The notes under the pieces were generated by a model that was given only the letters and a program-made list of their open reading frames with translations, searched no databases and was not told the origin of the DNA. From NCBI GenBank assembly GCA_029817715.1, contig JARUPY010000125.1:186001-250000 (forward strand): DNA of 64,000 bases, given 5' to 3'. Both the position numbers and the translations under genes were made by a program. Origin of the DNA: Melastoma dodecandrum (Eukaryota > Streptophyta > Magnoliopsida > Myrtales > Melastomataceae). Below are positions 56,092 through 64,000 of the stretch, piece by piece; position 1 is the stretch's first letter; every line of letters begins with the position of its first letter.

Positions 56092-59000
56092 ATGGAGGAG
56101 TCTGAGAAACGGAAGGAGAGGTTGAGCGCGATGAGGATGGAAGCGTCCCAATCACAGTATTCTTCCCCAGGCAGGGTCGATCACCTGGTGAACCGGCTCG
56201 TTGAGACCGCGTCCATTGCATCATCTCAGCAGGAGTCGCACGCTGCTCCTCTTCCCAGGTTCGACTATTACACGGATCCCATGGCGGCTTTCTCCGGCAA
56301 TAGAGTGTGGGGTAAAGTGGATGTACAGCCTCAACTGGCAACTCCCGGTTTTGTTGTCCCGACTCCGAGTTATTCACCCTCCTTATCGAGTATGGCCATG
56401 GACGGTGCAGCAGTGTTAATTACTTGCTGGTGGGGGTTGTTCTTCATGGATCATGGTTCGGTGATTGCCTTGCATCAATTGAGTGGCTTAAGATCATCTG
56501 TCTTACCTTACCCAGTGATAATAAGTATGAGTTTTTGTTCCTAAACAACGTTGGTCCGAAAATTATTTCGTCAAATACCATCGAAAGTTTGAAAATTGCT
56601 TGACTAAGGCAACGAAATTGACGTCATAAAAGTCGACTTCCATAAGGTAATAAGGAAGTCGGCCTTACAAAGACCGACTCAAAACTGTATTTAAAAAAAA
56701 AGGCCGATTGCAGCTGTTAGAGGAACGGAAGAGCTGGAGTTCTGCGTAGGAAACACTAAACCAAAGTGGGAAACCTGCAACAACTTACTGTTTTCATCTC
56801 GTGAAATCTCGAGCTTTGTACTAAAATTCCGTTTGTTTTTAAAAAAATTTTACAAAAACAAAAAATGGGAGAAAAAATAGGGGGAGGGACCCCGTATGCA
56901 TTTTCTGAAGGGACGAGTTTTACTCATTGGATGCCCCTCCAATTTCGCTAATTATCGAGGGACGAATTTTAAAATATTTACATAAAACCTGTCATCTTCA
57001 CATTTTAAATACGTCCTTTTTATATAAAATCATATTTTACGAAATTCGAATCGTATTTTATAAATTTTTTTAATCGCGTTTTCGTACAAATGTCGTGAAA
57101 TCTTTCATCTTCACGTATTCACCCCCATAGCTTACTTCGCTCTTCAATGATGGCCCTTGTGGTTGTCTCATCAAACCATACAAAACCTCTGCGATCTCTG
57201 TCTCGTCCTGAGTTGCCGATGGTGAAGAAACTGGCTTCGAAACTGACTTCGGCGGCCGCTGCTTGGGACCGTTTGGCTTCTGAGGAAATGAAAAAGAAGA
57301 CATTAGCTTTCCAGTCGATTGGGAGACAAAACCTTCGTATCCCGAGTACTCAAAGAATCAGGCTTTTACGAGCTTCTTGCGAGCGGAAGCATTTGAAGAC
57401 GACGGAGACGCTGGCCGATGATTCACGGGTGACGCAACTGCAAGGCCAGTTCTGACCGGTGATGCTGTCGGCTGCCATAGAGCCTGGTCACCACTGGCTC
57501 CGCTAGCATGACCGGCGGTCGCACCGCCTCCCATCCAACAGTCATGTGACCTCTTTGTTAAAGCTGGAACCCCTCCGAAAAAACCCAGAAGATGGTAAAA
57601 TGAAATCAAAATCCCAGAAAATAGCGTAGTTTGAACCAACACCAAATCAACATAGTCTCACCTGATCAAGCCTTTCGAGGCACCAGGACCCCAATCATCT
57701 CATCGGCCAAACCTTTGGAGCTGCAGCCGCTGCCCCCATCCCTGAAGCCAAAGGAGGGCAGCTCCTGTTGCTGTTGTTCAACAAGGTCGAGGCCGATGAC
57801 ATAACGGCACTCGAAGGCTGCAACAACATTAAGTGCTGCTGCTGCTGCTGTTGTTGCTCATCCTCAGCATCGTCCTCTTTATCATTGACGCTCTCCTCCG
57901 AGCTCTCGTCGGTGACCATACCCAGCTCATCCCCCCAGCCGCCAGACCTGCCGTGGTGAATCGACCGATGATTGTTGTTCTCATCCCCTCCCCGACGCTT
58001 GTTCCTCAGCATCCGCTTCTGGTCCTTGTCCCTATCAGGTTGGTCCAACCGTTCGATTCGCTCGCCCCGGTCCTTCTTACCCCCCACATGCCGGTCCCTC
58101 GAACCGTTTCTCAAAGTATCCGGGAGCTCCCGATGGCCGTCTTCCTCTACGAAACAAATGAACCGAGTGAGTCGAACCAAAAAAGGAAGGGGAGGGGAGG
58201 AGAGATCTGAAATCGGCGGGGTGGGAAGAACCCACGAGGGGAAGAACCAAAGTGACTTGGATGCGTCCAACTTTATAAAACCGACTTCTTTATTGGCCTG
58301 AGAAAGTTAGAGGTTTGTACGCGTGTACAGTTCGTTTTTAAAAAAATTCGTCAGTCCGAGTTTCGTAAATTACCTCGATACCGTCGAAATAAAGTTATCT
58401 GAGAAACCCGCCCCTTTAATATGTAAATAAGGGGCGGTTTTTGAAAACCCGCCCCTTTAATATGTAAATAAGGGGCGGGTTTTCAAAACCCTCCCCCCTC
58501 TAGCTGAGTCGGTAAAAATATTTCTGAGTTTGCGAGAGGTCTTGGGTTCGATTCCTATTAGGATGAAAATTTTTAAGTTTTTTGAAAAAAAATTAATCAA
58601 AGTTGTTGTTAAGAGGAATCGAACCCAAGACCTTTCGCAAATTAAGGAAATACTTTAACCGACTAAGCTAAAGGGGTGAGTTTTGTTTACTTATTAAAGG
58701 GGCGGGTTTTGAAAACCCGCCCCCGAAACCTTCTTTTTTTTTTTAAGTGTTAGAAGGACGGGTTTTGAAAACCCGCCCTTGCCCATTTACACGGATGGCG
58801 GGTTTTGAAAACCCGCCCTCTTTATTATTTGGGGGGCGCGTTTTTAAAACGCGCCCCATCAACGGTATTGACGTAATTTTAGAAACTCGGACAGTTTTTG
58901 ACGAATTTTTTTAAAAACAAACGGTACATCCGTACAAACCTCGAGAAAGTTAGAGTACTTTTTTTAAAACTACCGAAAAGTCCGCCTTATATAGGCGTAA

Positions 59001-60250
59001 ATCCTCTTTACGCGAATAGGACGAACGATACGAAATCGATTTCTGAAAAATCGATTCGACGAATATGAAATCGGTCTTCTCAAACTATTAGCCATGGTTC
59101 TTAAACTACCTAATCACATATGCAATCAGGTTCATGGAAATTCATTTCAGAAAAAGGTGACATTGCTCTTTGGGATAGGCCAGGCTGTAGAAGTGAATAA
59201 TTTATTGATTCTCTCTCGTTGGGACGATGAAAAATTTCCAAAGGTGGGGATGAGTTTTGTGTTGTCTGAACCATTGATAGCAGGGGTGACTAAAAGAAGA
59301 TAAATACTCCTAGGCCAGCTTACAATAAATAGGTTGATTTTCTTTACGATCGAAGTCGACTTTTGCGAGGCCGATTTTACTATTTCAGTCATAAAATTTT
59401 TAAACTTTCAACTATATTTGATAAAATAATTTTCGAACTAACGTCGTCGTCTATAAATAAAAGTCTAATAAGTACATTTAATAAATCAAAGCACTAGTTA
59501 CTTGAAATGGATCTTCCCGATAATCTCGTTAGTCTGCTGTCGAATCACGTGTGTTCACTGTAATTTGAGGATCAATTTTGTCGTAGCGAAAACTTGATTA
59601 GTTGTTGAGGAGTAACCTAGTAAATAGTCTCAACATGTCTTGGTGAAGTTTTACTATCTTATCTTCTTGTTCCTTGCAGCTGGTTAACTCTTTTTTGTTT
59701 TCATTTGGATTTGTCAGGGCCAAGGATCTATCGGCCAAATCCCTCTCCGACTCATCAGTTGCTGCCTAGTATTCCTCCCAGTGGCGGGATGTATCAACCT
59801 GTTCCACCCCAAGAATTTACTCATCATCCGAGTCCTAGATCCCCTGGCAGCCCTTACCAGATGCACAGAGGTGTGTCTTCCCAATCATGGAATGCTTTTG
59901 GTCAAGCTACTCGTCATTTTAGCTCGCCAAATCACGTCGGTAGGGGTAATCCTTATCCTTTTCGAGGTTCAGGAAGAGGTGTGCCCCAAAGGTTTGACCG
60001 CAGTCCTCATCCCGGGAGGAGTGACGGAAAAGGTCTGGGCTATCGTGGTCGTGGTTCATCACCAGGGGAACGGTTGGGACCAGAATGGTTCTTTCACAAG
60101 TCCATGCTACAAGATCCCTGGAAAAACTTGACACCCGTCTTATGGAAGGGTGTGGATTTCCCAATGATAGGATCCGACGCCCCAGAATCTTCGAGTTCCT
60201 GGATGGCAAAATCCATTCAGACAAGGAAGCCCAGGGTTACTGAAGACTAG
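56092..60250 (+). CDS. SIC: SICKLE-like proline-rich protein, one recognised intron inflated by transposons
   Basis: Two coding exons, 56092-56404 and 59718-60250, join in frame (GAC G|GG CCA, donor GTGCAG, acceptor TTTGTCAG) to give 281 residues. Exon 1 starts MEESEKRKERLSAMRMEA and contains RFDYYTDPMAAFSG, both characteristic of SICKLE. Exon 2 is rich in Pro, Ser, Gly and Arg (GPRIYRPNPSP, YPFRGSGRG, GYRGRGSSPG) and ends near the conserved-looking EWFFHKSMLQDPWKNL. In Arabidopsis SICKLE is a nuclear protein affecting microRNA levels and intron metabolism. The 3,313-bp intron contains a 2.9-kb Pack-MULE; without it the intron would be about 370 bp. The short open extension after 56404 (to 56544) is intron read-through. 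The 3' end is convergent with the VIN3-like gene, with stops about 540 bp apart. Confidence 0.85.
56811..57094. mobile_element. Mutator-like fold-back element, A type, nested in the Pack-MULE
   Basis: This 284-bp element starts GAGCTTTGTACTAAAATTCC and ends with the inverse of GACATTTGTACGAAAACG. Flanks are GTGAAATCTC (56801-56810) and GTGAAATCTT (57095-57104), again 9 of 10. The inner part has TTTTACGAAATTCG like other A ends, but the core is short and has lost most of the GC palindromes. Confidence 0.8.
57105..58146 (-). pseudogene. TIC: TIME FOR COFFEE (TIC)-type clock gene fragment, captured
   Basis: TIC is a large nuclear regulator of the plant circadian clock. Minus-strand exons with surviving splice sites are 58146-57662 (EEDGHRELPDTL, GKKDRGERIERLDQ, DESSEESVNDKEDDAEDE, a Gln run, then DEMIGVLVPRKA), 57563-57370 (LTKRSHDCWMGGG, TASPVRTGLAVASP, NASARKKL) and 57279 to about 57105 (KPNGPKQRPPKS, EIAEVLYGLMRQPQGPS). 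This is only the N-terminal fifth of a protein of some 1,500 residues. The first exon and everything downstream are missing. A frame change near 57718 and a stop in VPRKA-TGA show decay. Intact introns mean the source was genomic DNA. The fragment lies inside a Pack-MULE, antisense to the SICKLE intron that hosts it. Confidence 0.82.
57833..57860. repeat. (CTG)n trinucleotide repeat encoding a Gln tract in the TIC fragment
   Basis: About seven CTG-type triplets on the plus strand, read as CAG/CAA on the minus strand. It gives seven or eight glutamines after DDAEDE in the captured exon. Confidence 0.8.
58494..58562 (+). other. tRNA-like module (A and B box) inside a fold-back element
   Basis: TAGCTGAGTCGGT resembles a pol III A box/D-arm, and TTGGGTTCGATTCC contains a perfect B box (GGTTCGATTCC) about 30 bp later. 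Stems are too degenerate for a functional tRNA. It pairs with an inverted copy at 58611-58677. Confidence 0.55.
58611..58677 (-). other. Inverted second tRNA-like module
   Basis: On the minus strand it reads TTTAGCTTAGTCGGTTAAAG and then TCTTGGGTTCGATTC, closely matching 58494-58562. Together the two form a hairpin with a loop of about 50 bp. It could be a SINE head or a captured tRNA duplicated by the fold-back process. Confidence 0.55.
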
Positions 60251-60786
60251 CAGAAGTTTGGCTCTGGAGCAAACCTTGCAGAATTCCTTGTCGCTGCCTT
60301 CGATGAATCTTCTAACGGGCCAGCCACAGCCAATTCATAGCTTTTTCTGGAAATGCATAAGAAAGGCAGGCAATTTGCAGTTAGGGATTTATTTGTGTGA
60401 GACAGTGTTAGATTGCTAGCCGGGGTATCAAGATACGTGAGTGCTGTAGTTGTGCATCAGTAGATTCAGTACCAGAAGTTTGCCTCTTGTTTCACTGTAA
60501 AACTAGTCATCATCATACTGTCTTTGTTACTTTTTTTTTTTTGCGAAAACTGTCATTGTTACTTTAAGTCGAAGAAAGCTTACATCCCTGCCAGAAGAAA
60601 TTTAAGCTGTCGATTGTAAGTACATCTCACTGTGGAACACGCTTTCACCTATGATCACAAACTAAAAGACAAGTGATTATTGACCAGCATTTTGGTATAT
60701 GTATCGTAAGAGAGTCTGTAACAGCAAACTGTGCTGGTCATCCGATGCAATAACTAGGTGCAGAAGCCATGTTGAGATACTAATGC
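60251..60786. other. 3' flanks of convergent SICKLE and VIN3-like genes
   Basis: Non-coding sequence with AT-rich patches, including a poly-T run near 60532-60541. It presumably contains both polyadenylation regions. No gene is seen. Confidence 0.5.
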
Positions 60787-63639
60787 CTAGTCGCAGTATA
60801 TTTCAGCCATGAAGGTGTGAGCTAGCTGGCCAGCCAAGCTGGGAGGGTCTTCAGCCATAGTGTCTACAAATACGCTGACTACCCTGCGCTCGTGACACGT
60901 GGCTTTAAGACTGAACCAGGTGAGGAACTTCACCCTAAAGTTTGCTTCTATATACCCTTCTTTCTCCAACCCCTTGATTACTCGGACGGAGTACTCATAG
61001 TCACTCTCCCCTGTCAGTCTTCTGCAGTTGGACTTCACCACCTTGTGCATTTCGTAAGATTTGCAAGGTGTAGCAGGAGAGGAAGATTTCCGGCCAAAGG
61101 AGGTGAAAGCATCATCCTTGTAGCACATCCGATGGCGTTCTGCAGCCACCCTTATATCACCGTGGTCATTTGGCTGAGCAGTCAAAAGAATCTGGCCTAT
61201 TGGAGTATTGTCTGATTTTGGGTGTTGAGATGAACCTTCTTTCGAAGAATCTACGCTAAGTGGTAGAGTAACCCATTTAGCTTCACAAGCTCCAGAAACC
61301 CCACATCTACCATATACACAGATTTTGATCAAGTACTTGGCCGATGGCTGAAGACCAGTTATCTTGAACCGCTTCTGTGGCTTCAGTGAAACAAAGGTGG
61401 GTTCGTCTGCGAATTGGGTTGCTGCGTAGTGGCGGTGCCAGATCTTGCAGCCTATGAAGTTCTCCAAGAGGAAATCATCATACTTCAGAGCAACAACCAC
61501 TGAAGTCGGTGAGAACTCTTCAAAATTGATCCAACAAGCTGAAATGGAAGATTAAAGGAAATAATCTTTGTAAGTAACCTTATGTAAAATACCGTGACAG
61601 CAAATCAAAGCTGTTACAGAGTCCTCCTTGTCATCGATACAAAAACTAAAGGAGATCATGGATCAGCGTAAGATATATAGACCGCCATAAATTTAGATAA
61701 CATTGACATGAAAGTGACTTACCGGCTGATTCTCCGAATACTTGATTGGGGTGTAGCGAGAAAAGGGAATCAAATGCCTCAACAGCAGCAGCACACAACT
61801 TCTGCACCTCAGAACCGCAGGAGAGCCTATTAACAAGTCCACGAACCATTGTCGAGGAAGCCACCTTCACTGGGCCAACTTCATCCTTCAGTAGCTTGGC
61901 CGCAGATAAGACAATCTTTTGTAGCTCTTTATATATCACGGTTCCAGAGAGGATCTTCTTGGCAAGGAATATCCGGAGGCACATGTCATCCACTCTCCTT
62001 GCCTCCTTAGCAACACACATTTGTTTTCTCCATGCACTTAAATATCCAAAGGCGTAACATCAGAATCAGATCTCCAGAAGCATAATGCAAGTAACAGGTG
62101 ACTGGAACTGAAGGGAAAAGATGCACATGCAAGTGTAATTGACAATGAACTAGAGTATATATAGCAGGTTCAAAAGTTCTTATTCCATTTCTATGTGAGA
62201 AAACAAGCGGCTAAATCGGCATAACATCTGATGCCACCAATTCCACGCACATTTCATCTACATCTAATTTTATTTTCCTCTTTTCAAGAGCAACTCTTTA
62301 TATTAAGCTCCACCCGGTGATTTCCAAGTATTTTTATCTTGAAAAAAAGGGAAGCATCCAACACAAACGACGATGCAGGCAAATGAATGCGAATTCATCT
62401 TTCTGGGTAAATCACGGCTTTCCTAACAACTCCATCCAATAGAATATTGAAATACTATACCATAGCAACAGATATTAAATAAATCACGGATGCAGCATAT
62501 CTCCCCGCCATTGATGCCAACATCAAATCAACTAAATCACCATTCAAGTAATAGAGGGTATTCAGAGCATGGGAGGAAAGATCGAAATGACAAGTAGTTT
62601 ACCCCATTATGCTGTTATTTTTTCTGCAAGATACACAGCAGAAACTCCCATCCAACTTGTTCCTCAGGAAGCCAGCCCTCACATCCTTCAGAGCACACTT
62701 CAGATGGCACGACAGTCCACAAAATCCATCTCCCCCAATCGGACCAGTGTCTGAGCCACAAGTCAACCAAAGACTAGGGTCCTTATTTTCATCGTACCTG
62801 TAGCATATAGAACAAGCGCACCTCCGACAGAACCTGTTTCCCAAACTAATATCTGCCCTGCATGCAACATTTTGACAAGATTGCAACTGGGGAACCACAT
62901 CGCGGTTCGTCAGAGAGGTATCACCTGAGCGACTGATGAGCTGTGCAGGGGATTCTGTTTTCCGTTGCCTCTTGAATCTGCCATCCGGAGAACAGTCGGA
63001 GTCCCCATTCCTCTCATTCCCGCATACCAACTTCATCAGGTGCTCGATCATCTGACTTTTGGTGAGCCCGGTATACTTCCTCTCTTTGCCCATCTCTTCA
63101 CAGATTACCTCCAGCAGGTCCTGCCTCCTAAAACCACTCAAGATCTCGGGAGCATCCTTGGGCTGCCGCTGAGCAATTTGACGGACGAGCTCCCTTTTCT
63201 CCTCCACGCTAAGCCGGCCACGTATAGCAGGGTCCGGCACAGAACCTGCCAAACATGGCCCCCCCTAAGCATCATGCAATATCCTAGAACCAGAAAACAC
63301 TAAACCCAGCAAAAACCCACAGCCCACGACACGATCACCAAGCAACAACAACAAACCCACAAACAATCTCTCCCCCAAACACAATCGAAACCCCGGGAAC
63401 AGTCGAAAAGGCTACTCCTTTACGGAAAAGGAAGGCAGAAAGCGTGCTACATTTGCATTTTCTGCAACCCCCGACGCCCTAAAACATGCAAAGGAAAGGA
63501 TGGGGGACAGCGACTGTCCTTTTTGGGTCCCGCTTTCATTGTGGGGTGTCGAGAAAGGGAATTAAAAAGGGATCCCACCTGAAGGGACAGGGACAGGAGT
63601 AGGACAAGGACGTGTTTCCTCTGCTCCCGTCTTCATCAT
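60787..63639 (-). CDS. VIN3-like (VIL/VEL family) PHD-finger protein
   Basis: Four exons in consistent phase, 63579-63639, 62603-63245, 61723-62036 and 60787-61538, give 589 residues. The first exon ([13 protein letters not shown]) is inferred: its donor CAG|GTGGGA and phase fit, but another start is possible. The N-terminal region ([40 protein letters not shown]) leads to the PHD-like zinc finger with Cys and His at the expected places ([48 protein letters not shown]). The basic linker [15 protein letters not shown] follows, then a fibronectin-III domain ([33 protein letters not shown]). The C-terminal VIN3-interacting domain contains [20 protein letters not shown] and ends MAEIYCD. VIL proteins work with Polycomb repressive complex 2 at genes such as FLC. 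Confidence 0.9.
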
Positions 63640-64000
63640 TTTGGTCGTTCGATGGGAAAGGGAAAAAAAAAACACACGGCCAGCCAGCCAGCCAGCACTT
63701 CCTTCCGACAGAGGGAGAGAGCGGGTGAATGGAGACGATAAAAAGAGGGGAGGAGAAAGCCAAAAAAGGCTGGGGATGAGAAGACGAAGAAGGAAGGGTT
63801 CCTTCATTCGTATATTTCCCTATCTTCTTTTTTTGTAATTATAAACTATTTAGTCATAAATGATCTAAGACATTATCCATAAATCATCTAAAATTTCACA
63901 TTAATAATGGTAAAGAAAATAAACTGATAATAAACCCCAAATGGACCTTTATTCGCCTCCCAATTAAATTCCCCATCAATCCACCTCATTCAATTCCTTG
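63640..64000. other. Upstream region of the VIN3-like gene
   Basis: On the plus strand it is GA-rich to 63800, then AT-rich to the window edge. It probably contains the leader and promoter of the VIN3-like gene. No other gene is seen. Confidence 0.45.

Larger units (their letters stand above)
58310..58942. mobile_element. Mutator-like fold-back element, A type, perfect ends and target duplication
   Basis: A 633-bp element with perfect 12-bp terminal inverted repeats GAGGTTTGTACG and CGTACAAACCTC. Identical 10-bp duplications GAGAAAGTTA flank it at 58300-58309 and 58943-58952. Inverted ends extend about 100 bp (TCCGAGTTTC, TTTTTAAAAAAATTCGTC). The core has repeated palindromes CGGGTTTTGAAAACCCG and two tRNA-like modules in inverted orientation. 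It is nested in the Pack-MULE. This is the cleanest A-type copy and defines the family boundaries. Confidence 0.9.
56529..59465. mobile_element. Pack-MULE, B type, 2.9 kb, carrying a TIME FOR COFFEE gene fragment
   Basis: The left end GAGTTTTTGTTCCTAAAC, followed by AACGTTGGTCCGAAAATTA and the rest of the B-type terminus to about 56625, is matched in inverse by 59365-59465 (inverse begins GACTTTTATTTATAGACG and contains TTCGAAAATTATTTTATC). Flanks are TAATAAGTAT (56519-56528) and TAATAAGTAC (59466-59475), a 9-of-10 duplication. Between the ends lie a short palindromic arm, an intron-containing fragment of a clock gene on the minus strand, two nested A-type elements, and an unrecognised 69-codon plus-strand frame at 59094-59303. 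Carriage of intron-containing genomic DNA between Mutator-type inverted ends is the definition of a Pack-MULE. It lies wholly in the SICKLE intron. Confidence 0.8.

Noticed and set aside
57695..58301. Plus-strand frames opposite the TIC fragment
   Set aside because: The minus strand gives TIC motifs with splice sites; the plus frames come from the CTG repeat and reverse reading.
58494..58677. Functional tRNA genes
   Set aside because: A and B boxes are present, but acceptor and anticodon stems do not pair well and the two copies are inverted inside a transposon, so I call them tRNA-like only.

Overview
The window is nuclear DNA from a flowering plant, almost certainly a eudicot. The genes carry many GT-AG introns, the coding repertoire is plant-specific (rhamnogalacturonate lyase, E-class PPR protein, CTR1/EDR1-like Raf kinase, SICKLE, VIN3-like protein, plant C-class BEACH protein), and gene-poor stretches are full of short non-autonomous transposons. 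I cannot name the species. From memory, the rhamnogalacturonate lyase, Raf-like kinase and SICKLE genes have Arabidopsis counterparts close together on chromosome 4 (At4g24430, At4g24480, At4g24500), so part of the layout may be old synteny.

Layout. 1-3.4 kb: a rhamnogalacturonate lyase gene cut by the left edge, with a probable 1-bp frameshift near its C-terminus, then a small two-exon gene on the minus strand. 3.4-11.5 kb: a transposon-rich stretch with a fold-back repeat, a decayed MED21 copy, a tandem TRIM element, a perfect Mutator-like fold-back element, an F-box/FBD/LRR pseudogene and a possible transposase remnant beside a Mutator-like terminus. 11.6-13.2 kb: a short DEAD-box-like gene lacking the second helicase domain. 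13.5-15.1 kb: a cluster of three related small cysteine-rich secreted peptides, one or two of them broken. 15.3-17.1 kb: a 1-kb palindromic element and a MITE. 17.2-18.8 kb: an intronless PPR gene. 21.3-45.9 kb: one giant minus-strand BEACH/WD40 gene with about 38 recognised exons. 45.9-50 kb: intergenic, with a chimeric fold-back element. 50.0-54.9 kb: a 15-exon Raf-like kinase with an abnormal splice donor. 56.1-60.25 kb: SICKLE. 60.8-63.6 kb: a VIN3-like gene, convergent with SICKLE.

The most notable system is a dispersed family of Mutator-like fold-back elements. They begin and end in GAG...CTC-like termini, make 9-10 bp target-site duplications, carry long inverted ends of two related types (called A and B here) and have cores built of GC-rich palindromes. 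One B-type element is a 2.9-kb Pack-MULE. It sits in the only recognised intron of SICKLE and carries, antisense to SICKLE, an intron-containing fragment of a TIME FOR COFFEE-type clock gene. Two A-type elements are nested inside it, one with an inverted pair of tRNA-like modules. Element boundaries, target duplications and splice phases were read by eye; no database search was possible.
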